From assembly GCF_900205755.1 (NCBI RefSeq), contig NZ_OANS01000005.1, forward strand, positions 1-64,000: a stretch of 64,000 nucleotides of DNA. The letters are read 5' to 3'. A program made the translations under genes and the position numbers. The number at the start of each line of letters is the position of its first letter. Position 1 is the first letter of the stretch. A model generated the notes under the pieces. It ran no database searches, had not been told where the DNA came from, and was given only the letters and a program-made list of their open reading frames with translations. This DNA comes from Polynucleobacter meluiroseus. Lineage in GTDB: Bacteria > Pseudomonadota > Gammaproteobacteria > Burkholderiales > Burkholderiaceae. Positions 53,416 through 61,202 of the stretch are shown here, piece after piece.

Positions 53416-54420
53416 ATGCTTTCTCCTAGGTCAAGGTTGGGCCTTTTGGCCCTCTCTTGGATCCTGATGGTCGGCGTCAATCTTCCCGTACTGGCGCAAA
53501 CCCAGGGCAGTACAACTCCGTGGCCTAAACAAGCTATTCGCATCATCGTGCCATTTACCCCCGGCGGTGCTCCAGATGTTTTGGCTCGCACCTTGGCGCA
53601 GAGTTGGCAGAAAAGCTTATCAGTCCCAATACTGGTTGAGAATCGTCCAGGTTATGGTGGCAATATTGCTGCCGACTTGGTTGCCCAAAGCCCTCCTGAT
53701 GGTTATACATTGCTCATTGGGACCGTGGGCATTCATGCGATCAACGGTGCGCTTTATGAAAAACTGGCATTTGACCCGCTTAAAGATTTCACGCCGATCA
53801 GTTTCTTGGCTAGCACCCCTAATGTTTTAGTTGTCAGCAAACAAGTGGGCATCACCACGCTCCCTGAATTAATTGCCTTAGCCAAAGCGAAGCCAAATCA
53901 ACTTACCTATGGCTCTTCTGGAGTGGGCACCTCTTTGCATATGTCTGGGGTGTTATTTCAAGAAATGACGGGAGTACAACTTCGACATATCCCGTACAAG
54001 GGTCGCGCGCAATCTCTGCCGGATTTAGTGAGTGGACGTATTGATATGCTCTTTGATAATCTGTCCTCCTCTCTACCTTTAATTCAATCCAATGACATTT
54101 TGGCTATTGGCGTTACATCATTGAAGCGGTCCCCCGCCGCTCAAGCAATTCCAACCCTTGCGGAGCAGGGGTTAATTGGGTTTGATGCCCGCTCCTGGTT
54201 TGCTCTCATGGCACCGGCCAACTTACCACCCGAGGTGCAAATGCAACTCAACATCCTTACCCGTCAGGCCCTGAGCAGCCCTAAAGTAAAAAACAAGCTG
54301 CGCTTGAGCGGCTTGGATGCGGCACCAGGAAGCCCGGATGATCTAAGTCACTTCATCAGCTCTGAATCCGCTAAATGGTCTAGGGTTATTCAAAGGTCAG
54401 GTATCAAGCTAGAGCAGTAA
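53416..54420 (+). CDS. Bug family (tripartite tricarboxylate-type) solute-binding protein
   Basis: The 334-aa protein has a signal peptide (ending VLA-Q, about 27) and the Bug pattern: WPKQAIRIIVPFTPGGAPDVLAR, VENRPGYGGNIAAD, GYTLLIGT, YGSSGVGTSLH and VSGRIDMLFDN. Such proteins bind carboxylates or aromatic acids; many are orphans as here. No TctAB membrane genes are near. Confidence 0.9.
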   Translation: MLSPRSRLGLLALSWILMVGVNLPVLAQTQGSTTPWPKQAIRIIVPFTPGGAPDVLARTLAQSWQKSLSVPILVENRPGYGGNIAADLVAQSPPDGYTLLIGTVGIHAINGALYEKLAFDPLKDFTPISFLASTPNVLVVSKQVGITTLPELIALAKAKPNQLTYGSSGVGTSLHMSGVLFQEMTGVQLRHIPYKGRAQSLPDLVSGRIDMLFDNLSSSLPLIQSNDILAIGVTSLKRSPAAQAIPTLAEQGLIGFDARSWFALMAPANLPPEVQMQLNILTRQALSSPKVKNKLRLSGLDAAPGSPDDLSHFISSESAKWSRVIQRSGIKLEQ

Positions 54421-54534
54421 ATATCCTAAAATGGACACATCCTGTCAGCTTAATTCGACTTAAAGCGTTAATAAAGCATGCAACTGATAATGTCCTAACT
54501 TAGACCTAGCTAAGACATCACTAAGGGGTCGGCA

Positions 54535-54993
54535 ATGAGAACTTCTAAGCTATTAAATCAACACCGAATTAACGCGTTATTTTCCTTAGGGATCGCCTTT
54601 GCTGGTTTTGCCTATACCAGTCCCGCTGCGGCTCAGCATGGTTATGTTGGGTGGAATGTATCGGTTGGTGGCGGTTACCGTCCGGCACCCTACGGGCCAT
54701 ACGGACCAGGGTACGGAGGAGCATACGGTCCTGGATGGGGAGGATGGCGAGGGCCTTATGGTGCTTATGGATATCCGTATGGCGCCAACTACTATGCACC
54801 GCCAGTAGTCTACGCCGCACCTGTGGTTGCTTACGCTCCTCAGCAACCAATGGTCTTAGCTGCTCAGCCAGAGCCGCCAGTATGGTATTTCTGTCAAGCC
54901 AGCGGGCAGTATTTTCCTTACGCACAAAGTTGTGCATCGGGTTGGATTACCAAACCAGCTTCAGCCCCTCCTGGCGGATCGCCGCCGAAGTAG
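54535..54993 (+). CDS. Exported Gly/Tyr/Pro-rich protein
   Basis: The 152-aa protein has a signal peptide (to about 34, PAAAQ) and then a low-complexity Gly-Tyr-Pro segment (residues 47-85) with repeated YGP/GPG units. A C-terminal conserved-looking WYFCQASGQYFPYAQSC holds two Cys, as in many small betaproteobacterial proteins with WYYC motifs. It is probably envelope-associated; function unknown. Confidence 0.75.
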   Translation: MRTSKLLNQHRINALFSLGIAFAGFAYTSPAAAQHGYVGWNVSVGGGYRPAPYGPYGPGYGGAYGPGWGGWRGPYGAYGYPYGANYYAPPVVYAAPVVAYAPQQPMVLAAQPEPPVWYFCQASGQYFPYAQSCASGWITKPASAPPGGSPPK

Positions 54994-55044
54994 GCTGCTA
55001 TTTTGGGGCGGTAAATTAAATATTAATTAAATGAAAGACCAAAT

Positions 55045-55470
55045 ATGAAACGCGCACTTATCTCTATTGTTTTGCTCTCATCCTTGGCTGCTTGTGTTTC
55101 AGCTCCAACAGGCCCAACTATCGCCATCATGCCGCGTGAAGGTAAGCCTTTTGAGGTATTCCAGCAAGAAGACCAAGTGTGCCGAGAGTTTGCAGCCAAT
55201 GCCATTAAAGACTCTAGTAACACTGCTTTAAAAGAGGGCATCACTAGTGCGGCATTGGGCGCTGCCTTAGGTGCTGCTGCTGGAGCAGTCATTGGTGGCG
55301 GTAGCCATACAGGTGTTGGTACTGGTGCTGGAGTCGGTCTACTAGGCGGCTCTGCATTGGGTGCCATGAATTCCTCAGGTAAACAAAGCCAATCCCAGAC
55401 TCAGTACAACATTGCTTACCAGCAGTGCATGTATTCCAAAGGCAATCAAGTTCCTAGTTTTCCTAGATAA
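55045..55470 (+). CDS. Glycine-zipper lipoprotein
   Basis: The 141-aa protein has a lipobox AAC (Cys17) and a glycine zipper (about 72-115: AALGAALGAAAGAVIGGG, then GAGVGLLGGSALGAM). Two Cys flank it (VCREF and QQCMYSKG). Glycine-zipper proteins insert in membranes, usually as small outer-membrane lipoproteins. Function unknown. Confidence 0.78.
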   Translation: MKRALISIVLLSSLAACVSAPTGPTIAIMPREGKPFEVFQQEDQVCREFAANAIKDSSNTALKEGITSAALGAALGAAAGAVIGGGSHTGVGTGAGVGLLGGSALGAMNSSGKQSQSQTQYNIAYQQCMYSKGNQVPSFPR

Positions 55471-55505
55471 GCTTAAGCCAACTGCCCTAAGGATAGTTGG
55501 GCGCT

Positions 55506-56900
55506 TTACACCTCGACCGGCGGATGCGTTTTCTCAAAACGTGCCGCCGTTCTTCTGAACAGATAAAGCAGGAAGCATGCGGCTAAGCCTAAGCTGATAC
55601 TGTTACCAGCCCAAAAGCCGCTGGCACCCTGTAAAAACGCTGGCGTATTGCCAAACACATTAAAGCCCATTAAATAACCGCCACCTAAACCGACTCCCCA
55701 CAGAGAACCGGCATAAATGAGCATAGGCCAAAAAGCTACACGATAAGCGCGCAAGATAAAGGCGGCATTGACCTGCAAGGCGTCAAAGACTTGGTAGAAC
55801 GCAATGAATAAAAATAAGGGAACGGAGAAGGCTCTCACTTCCTCTGGGGGGTTGTAAAGATCCAAGAGCGTCATCCTAAATACCCAGACAGCAACCCCCA
55901 TAGAAACGCACACCACGGTAGTAAAGAAGATAGATGACCAACCGATTTCTTCAGCACGCTCTTGCTTGTTGGCGCCAATCGATTGCGATACTAAAGTCAT
56001 GGTAGCAATTGAAAGTGCCAGCGGAACCATGTACATCACAGTGCCCATATTGGCGATAATTTGATGACCTGCTAGCGCAGTGGTTCCCAAGCGCGCAATG
56101 AACAAAGACATAAATGAAAAAGAGGTCACTTCAATTAAATAGCTAAAACCAATGGGGGCTCCTAAGCGTAGCAAGGTCCAAATGCGGCGCCAATCGGGCA
56201 TGCTGAAGCGACTAAATACCTTGAAGGGTTTATAAAAGTCATCCAATAAGACAATGAGTAAAGTGCTGACAAGCCACAGCCAGCTAATGATTACGGTGGC
56301 GACTGCGCAGCCGGGTCCCCCCATGCCTTCAAAGCCAAAACCGCCATAGATAAATAATAAGTTCAACGGAAACTTTAAGCCTAGGCCAATTAATTGCACC
56401 ACAGTAATGACTGCTGGACGCGAAACGGCATTGTGCAAAGCGATCAGGACTCGCATTCCCATGCTGGCAGGTAAGCCAATAGCAAGAATGCTGAGGTAAA
56501 GCCGCGCCTTACCTTCAATCTCCAGGTCCACACGGGATATTCTCAATAAAAAATCTGCATTGAGTAAAACTAGGCAGCCCAATACCGTTAGACCAAGGGC
56601 CAGCCAAATCGATTGACGCACTTCTTCGCCAATCTCATCTAAGCGCTTTGCTCCAAACAATTGACCAGCGATAGGGGCAAGAGCAGACACGACGCCAGTT
56701 AAGCCAACATAGATGCTAATAAAAATCGCTGAAGCCATTGCTAAAGCGGCAAGATCAGGCGCTGAATAGCGCGCGGTCATCGCAGTATCTAGAACGCCAA
56801 AAGTGATCACCGCTAGCTGACCAATGAGCAGAGGTGCTGCTAATTTAAGTAGTGCAGGAATATCCTCGCCCAAGCGCGCCAATTTAAAGTGCAAGCCCAT
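55506..56900 (-). CDS. MATE family efflux transporter
   Basis: The 464-aa protein has twelve predicted helices in two MatE repeats (starting near LAAPLLIGQLAVITFGVLDT and LRLGAPIGFSYLIEV), as in NorM. It exports cationic drugs or metabolites with Na+ or H+. The stop of the upstream membrane protein gene abuts its ATG (TAAATG), showing co-transcription. Confidence 0.91.
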   Translation of the reverse strand: MGLHFKLARLGEDIPALLKLAAPLLIGQLAVITFGVLDTAMTARYSAPDLAALAMASAIFISIYVGLTGVVSALAPIAGQLFGAKRLDEIGEEVRQSIWLALGLTVLGCLVLLNADFLLRISRVDLEIEGKARLYLSILAIGLPASMGMRVLIALHNAVSRPAVITVVQLIGLGLKFPLNLLFIYGGFGFEGMGGPGCAVATVIISWLWLVSTLLIVLLDDFYKPFKVFSRFSMPDWRRIWTLLRLGAPIGFSYLIEVTSFSFMSLFIARLGTTALAGHQIIANMGTVMYMVPLALSIATMTLVSQSIGANKQERAEEIGWSSIFFTTVVCVSMGVAVWVFRMTLLDLYNPPEEVRAFSVPLFLFIAFYQVFDALQVNAAFILRAYRVAFWPMLIYAGSLWGVGLGGGYLMGFNVFGNTPAFLQGASGFWAGNSISLGLAACFLLYLFRRTAARFEKTHPPVEV

Positions 56901-58628
56901 TTATTTTGATGAACCCGCAGTCACTTGATATAGCCTGAGACGCTCATCTCTATCCGATGCTCTGCGATCCTCCCAGAGAAGGGTGAGAGATTTTTTATTG
57001 AGGCTTGCATACGCTTTCGCCTCCAATGAATTGTGGGTGAGCATTAAATTACAGTTCGGGTCATCGCGCAGAGTCAGTGATGTGAAATACGTGAACGAGG
57101 CAAGCTGTGCCATACCAATATTGCTAGTATCTATACAACCGGGTGTATTGGCGATCACTTGCGACAGTCTTGTTGAGACATAGCGATACGTTTTAGCGTA
57201 ATTAATTGTCGGTAACCACAGGGTCATTAGTAGCACCCACATCAAGGTCGTACCAGACGCAGAGATGATGAGACAGCGCCAGATTTCCTTTGGGGCGCGA
57301 GAGGTTCTCCAGCGCACAATGGCAATCCAAATAGCGGTAATGATTAATGCAATGAATAAACCCAGTACATCAAACTGGGTCTGTAAGCCCGGAAGTAATC
57401 TAGCTAAATTGGCTGCGGTAGTTGCTGGATAGCCGGTGACGCCAGCAAGCCAAACAATCCAAATTGCCATCGCGATCAGTGTGAAACTGAACATAGCGAA
57501 CCAGTCAATGAAGCTAATCAGACCCCGCTTCAAAATTGGCAAACTAAATGCAGCAATGATCGATAGGCTAGGAATCAAAATCATTAAGTCATGTTCATTG
57601 GCTTCCGACCTAAATAAAATATAAATTAAGCAGCCGATAAATAAACTTAAGGGGATGCATAGATGCGGTGCACGCCAACGTCCTGCGCTGTTAGATTGCC
57701 CCCAATGCGCAAGTGACAGAATAGCCAACGGCCATACTGGCCAAGCGTATGCCCAAAAGTTCACGCTCAAAAAGCTGAGGGATGCGATAGAAGGGGTGGC
57801 ACTCATTTCTGGCACATTTCGCCAGCCTTCTTGCGCAATATGACGCCACTCTGGGGATAGGTTGCCCCAATACCAAAGCGCAGGCCAAAGCGCAAAACCC
57901 ATGAGTCCCAAAATAGTGCTGGCTAAAGTCCAGCGAAAGCGCAATTTAGCGTTGCTCATCAAGACTGCGATGATGGTTGCCGCTACAACAATCAAGCTTA
58001 GAGTGAGATTGCTGGAGAGCACAGTGACGGCAATGCCCAAGCCAGTCCAGATACCGCCTTGCCATGGCTTATCTAAGCCGCGTACGGTACCGTAGAGAAT
58101 AATGCTGATGCCCATCAATTGCGCCATCATCGGAGTAGTTTCGTGAGCGCGTTGCGCAAGTCCGACGCAGGCAAGGAAGATCAGGAGCGCACCGTCGGCT
58201 AAGGTCATACCGTAGTTCTTACGTCCTGGCTGACCGCCTACTGCTAGTGCCATTGGTTGCACTTCTTGACGGCGGCCCAAGAGATAGGTGGCATACCAAA
58301 TCGCCAGAGCAGCAGCAAAAAAACACAGCGCTGAATAAAGACGAGCAGCATTGGTCATGCCAATATAAGGACCAAAAAGATCTATAAGACTAGCGCCCAA
58401 CCAATACGGCAAAGGAGCGCCTAGAGAGATATCGCGGCCAATCAAATGGGGAACCAGCCATTCTGTAGCTTTACCATGATGTGCAGCCCACATGCCACCA
58501 AAGCCAATGGCATCCTCATTTTTCCAGGGATCCCGCGCGAAGAGACCGGCAAAACCATAGACAATCGTCAGCGCAAAGATGATGATGCGTGGAATAGAGG
58601 TAGTGGCGGCGGCGGTAAGTTTAACCAT
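56901..58628 (-). CDS. GT39/ArnT-like membrane glycosyltransferase or relative
   Basis: The 575-aa polytopic protein has a GT39-like first loop (WKNEDAIGFGGMWAAHHGKATEWLVP) with acidic residues and GAPLPYWLGASLI, then about twelve hydrophobic segments and a short C-terminal soluble part. The classical DE...H signature is altered, so the sugar-transfer role is less sure than for the gene at 15439. It is followed directly by the MATE gene. Confidence 0.72.
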   Translation of the reverse strand: MVKLTAAATTSIPRIIIFALTIVYGFAGLFARDPWKNEDAIGFGGMWAAHHGKATEWLVPHLIGRDISLGAPLPYWLGASLIDLFGPYIGMTNAARLYSALCFFAAALAIWYATYLLGRRQEVQPMALAVGGQPGRKNYGMTLADGALLIFLACVGLAQRAHETTPMMAQLMGISIILYGTVRGLDKPWQGGIWTGLGIAVTVLSSNLTLSLIVVAATIIAVLMSNAKLRFRWTLASTILGLMGFALWPALWYWGNLSPEWRHIAQEGWRNVPEMSATPSIASLSFLSVNFWAYAWPVWPLAILSLAHWGQSNSAGRWRAPHLCIPLSLFIGCLIYILFRSEANEHDLMILIPSLSIIAAFSLPILKRGLISFIDWFAMFSFTLIAMAIWIVWLAGVTGYPATTAANLARLLPGLQTQFDVLGLFIALIITAIWIAIVRWRTSRAPKEIWRCLIISASGTTLMWVLLMTLWLPTINYAKTYRYVSTRLSQVIANTPGCIDTSNIGMAQLASFTYFTSLTLRDDPNCNLMLTHNSLEAKAYASLNKKSLTLLWEDRRASDRDERLRLYQVTAGSSK

Positions 58629-58654
58629 GGATAAGGGTCATCAATTTAGCGGCA

Positions 58655-58682
58655 ATAAAAAAGGCAGCAAATGCTGCCTTGA
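58655..58682 (-). terminator. Terminator after rpmE2
   Basis: On the minus strand AAGGCAGC pairs with GCTGCCTT around ATTT, followed by T6. It lies 39 bases after the L31 stop. Confidence 0.9.
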
Positions 58683-58720
58683 TTATCTCGCAGGGAAGGG
58701 TTATCCAACCCCAGGATGTA

Positions 58721-59068
58721 TTAAGCCTTTTTCTTAGCTGGCTTTTCAGCAGCTTTGGCTTCTGCAGCGGCCGCTTTTTTCTCAGCGGTTTTTGCAGCAC
58801 CGTCGCCAGTTGCCTTAGCAACGGCTTTGGTACCAAATTTCTGGCGGAATTTCTCAACACGACCAGCGGTATCCATAATCTTTTGGGTACCAGTGTAGAA
58901 AGGGTGTGACTCAGATGAAGTCTCGATCTTGGCTAATGGATACTCATTGCCGTCTTCCCATTTGATTCTCTCTTTGGTAGACATAGTAGAGCGAGTCTTG
59001 AAGCTGAAGTTGTTGGAAACGTCAACAAAGACGATTTCGCGATATTCGGGGTGAATGCCAGGTTTCAT
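58721..59068 (-). CDS. rpmE2: 50S ribosomal protein L31 type B with Lys/Ala extension
   Basis: The first 85 residues match L31 type B ([51 protein letters not shown]) and contain no Cys, so it is the zinc-independent form. A 30-residue tail of Lys/Ala ([21 protein letters not shown]) makes it longer than the usual 80-90 aa. It follows rho on the same strand after 176 bases. Confidence 0.92.
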   Translation of the reverse strand: MKPGIHPEYREIVFVDVSNNFSFKTRSTMSTKERIKWEDGNEYPLAKIETSSESHPFYTGTQKIMDTAGRVEKFRQKFGTKAVAKATGDGAAKTAEKKAAAAEAKAAEKPAKKKA

Positions 59069-59106
59069 GGTTAATCCTATTAGCGGGCAGCCGTTTAAGT
59101 TACGTT

Positions 59107-59134
59107 TAATTTATTCAATGAATTCAATAAATTA
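59107..59134. repeat. 9-bp AT-rich inverted repeat between rho and rpmE2
   Basis: TAATTTATT and AATAAATTA (59107-59115, 59126-59134) are perfect complements around a 10-base loop. It may be an operator for rpmE2 or part of the rho transcript end. Confidence 0.6.
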
Positions 59135-59244
59135 GCGAAGTTAAATACTTACCCAAGTTAAATACAAATGGTTAAAGCTTTAAAGGCGAAATTATGCCAC
59201 GAAATCCATCAAAAAGCGCGTTTTATGCACCCTCTCAGGCTTAA

Positions 59245-60507
59245 TTAGCCGCCTTTACGCATTAAATCAAAGAATTCGCCATTATTTTTAGTGGTTTTGA
59301 GCTTATCGACAATGAAGTTCATCGCTTCGATGTCGTCCATATCCGCTAATAATTTGCGTAAAACCCAGATTTTTTGGAGATTTTCCGCTTTCACGAGCAA
59401 TTCCTCACGACGCGTGCCGGATTTATTGAGGTTGATCGCAGGATAGACGCGACGCTCAGATAAGCGACGCTCTAGGTGCACTTCCATATTGCCGGTGCCT
59501 TTGAACTCTTCATAAATCAGGTCATCCATGCGGCTGCCTGTTTCAATCAATGCGGTAGCGATGATGGTTAAAGAGCCGCCCTCTTCAATGTTGCGGGCAG
59601 CACCGAAGAAACGTTTTGGACGCTGCAAGGCATTTGCATCCACACCACCCGACAACACTTTGCCGGAGGAAGGAACAACGGTGTTGTAAGCGCGTGCTAA
59701 ACGCGTAATAGAATCCAAAAGGATGATGACATCCTTCTTCATTTCTACTAAGCGTTTGGCTTTTTCAATCACCATCTCAGCGACCTGAACGTGACGCACG
59801 GCAGGCTCATCAAACGTGGAGGCAACGACTTCACCACGGACGGAGCGTTGCATCTCAGTAACTTCTTCAGGACGCTCATCAACCAGCAACACAATCAAAA
59901 TTGCATCGGGGAAGTTGGTGGAAATCGCATGCGCAATGTGCTGCATCATGACTGTCTTACCGGACTTGGGTGAAGAAACAATCAAGCCACGCTGGCCAAA
60001 GCCGATGGGGGAGATCATGTCAATAATTCGACCAGTGAGATTCTCTTCCGCCTTGATATCGCGCTCCAAATGAATGGTGCGATTAGGGTGAAGCGGTGTC
60101 AAGTTCTCAAACATGATGCGGTTCTTTAAGGCCTCAGGAGGCAAACCGTTGATCTTGTCGACCTTGACCAAGGCAAAATAGCGTTCGCCATCTTTAGGCG
60201 TTCGTACTTCGCCTTCTACGCTATCACCCGTGTGAAGGTTAAAGCGACGAATCTGCGCTGGAGAGATATAGATGTCATCTGGAGAGGCCATATAAGAGGC
60301 CTCTGGAGAGCGCAAGAAGCCAAAGCCGTCTGGCAATACTTCCAAGGTGCCGTCACCAAAAACAGTCTCGCCCGCCTTAGCGCGCTTTTTCAAAATCGCA
60401 AACATCAATTCTTGTTTGCGCATCCGTTGGGTATTTTCAATCTCCAAACTGGCCGCCATTTCGAGTAAAGCGGAGACGTGAAGGAGTTTGAGTTCAGTTA
60501 ATTGCAT
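59245..60507 (-). CDS. rho: Transcription termination factor Rho
   Basis: The 420-aa hexameric RNA helicase has the N-terminal RNA-binding domain ([22 protein letters not shown]), Walker [22 protein letters not shown] (Walker B region), Q-loop LARAYNTV...[10 protein letters not shown], and R-loop [20 protein letters not shown] 260-base leader with its own promoter lies upstream. Confidence 0.97.
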   Translation of the reverse strand: MQLTELKLLHVSALLEMAASLEIENTQRMRKQELMFAILKKRAKAGETVFGDGTLEVLPDGFGFLRSPEASYMASPDDIYISPAQIRRFNLHTGDSVEGEVRTPKDGERYFALVKVDKINGLPPEALKNRIMFENLTPLHPNRTIHLERDIKAEENLTGRIIDMISPIGFGQRGLIVSSPKSGKTVMMQHIAHAISTNFPDAILIVLLVDERPEEVTEMQRSVRGEVVASTFDEPAVRHVQVAEMVIEKAKRLVEMKKDVIILLDSITRLARAYNTVVPSSGKVLSGGVDANALQRPKRFFGAARNIEEGGSLTIIATALIETGSRMDDLIYEEFKGTGNMEVHLERRLSERRVYPAINLNKSGTRREELLVKAENLQKIWVLRKLLADMDDIEAMNFIVDKLKTTKNNGEFFDLMRKGG

Positions 60508-60637
60508 GTAGTTCTCTGGTGTATAAAAAAAGTGGGGATTGAATTTGAGGTTTGGCTGATCTTGAACAGGATCGGCTGGGAAAGCGAATTAGGGGGGGAT
60601 TGGCTAAAAAGGGAAAGTTAAGTGCTAGAAAGCGAAT

Positions 60638-60651
60638 CGCATCAGAATGCG
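60638..60651 (-). other. Hairpin in the rho leader
   Basis: CGCAT and ATGCG pair around a 4-base loop, just downstream of the rho promoter. A C7 run (60591-60600 region on the complementary strand) follows in the leader. Such features suit Rho autoregulation by attenuation, which is inferred. Confidence 0.45.
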
Positions 60652-60659
60652 TTCAATGG

Positions 60660-60687
60660 ATATTACACGAAAAATCGACCCATGCAA
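60660..60687 (-). promoter_or_regulatory. Sigma-70 promoter of rho
   Basis: On the minus strand TTGCAT (60687-60682) and TAATAT (60665-60660) are 16 bases apart. This predicts a leader of about 145 bases before the rho ATG. Confidence 0.7.
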
Positions 60688-60720
60688 GCTTATGGGTAAG
60701 GTTTGGGGGTGAAATCAGCT

Positions 60721-60755
60721 AAAAACTAAGCACAGGCTCAATATAAGAGCCTGTG
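60721..60755 (-). terminator. Terminator after trxA
   Basis: On the minus strand CACAGGCTC pairs with GAGCCTGTG around TTATATT, followed by CTTAGTTTTT. It is a moderately good terminator that separates trxA from rho. Confidence 0.8.
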
Positions 60756-60767
60756 ACCAAGGATGAT

Positions 60768-61094
60768 TTACAGATGACTATCAATAAATGCGGTCAACTG
60801 GGATTTAGCGAGCGCGCCGACCTTTTGAGCGGCGACAGTACCGTTTTTGAACAAAATCAAGGTAGGAATGCCGCGGATGTTGAATTGGGCTGGTACCCCA
60901 GGATTCTCATCCACATTCATTTTTGCAATTTGGATCTTTTCGCCATACTCAGTAGAAAGCTCTTCCAAAATAGGGCCGATCATTTTGCAGGGACCGCACC
61001 ACTCAGCCCAAAAATCAAGCAATACAGGCTTATCGGATTTGAGAACATCTTGCTCGAATGAAGCGTCACTTATGTGTTTAATGCCGGCACTCAT
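60768..61094 (-). CDS. trxA: Thioredoxin 1
   Basis: The 108-aa protein has the active site W-C33-GP-C36-K, cis-Pro in IRGIPTL, and normal length. It is a cytosolic disulfide reductase. The gene order trxA-rho is widely conserved in proteobacteria. It is divergent from the nuclease gene. Confidence 0.97.
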   Translation of the reverse strand: MSAGIKHISDASFEQDVLKSDKPVLLDFWAEWCGPCKMIGPILEELSTEYGEKIQIAKMNVDENPGVPAQFNIRGIPTLILFKNGTVAAQKVGALAKSQLTAFIDSHL

Positions 61095-61202
61095 GAAAAT
61101 TCCTTATTTAGACTTATTAAGTTTACGGACTACAGCGCTTATATTAGCAATAAGCCACTCAGTCTGCCCAAATTTTAAAATTTAGCGCCAAAATCAAACT
61201 CC

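Noticed and set aside
54569..55019. Several alternative frames over the Gly/Tyr-rich gene on both strands
   Set aside because: They arise from repetitive codons; only the frame at 54535 has a signal peptide and a conserved-looking C-terminus.
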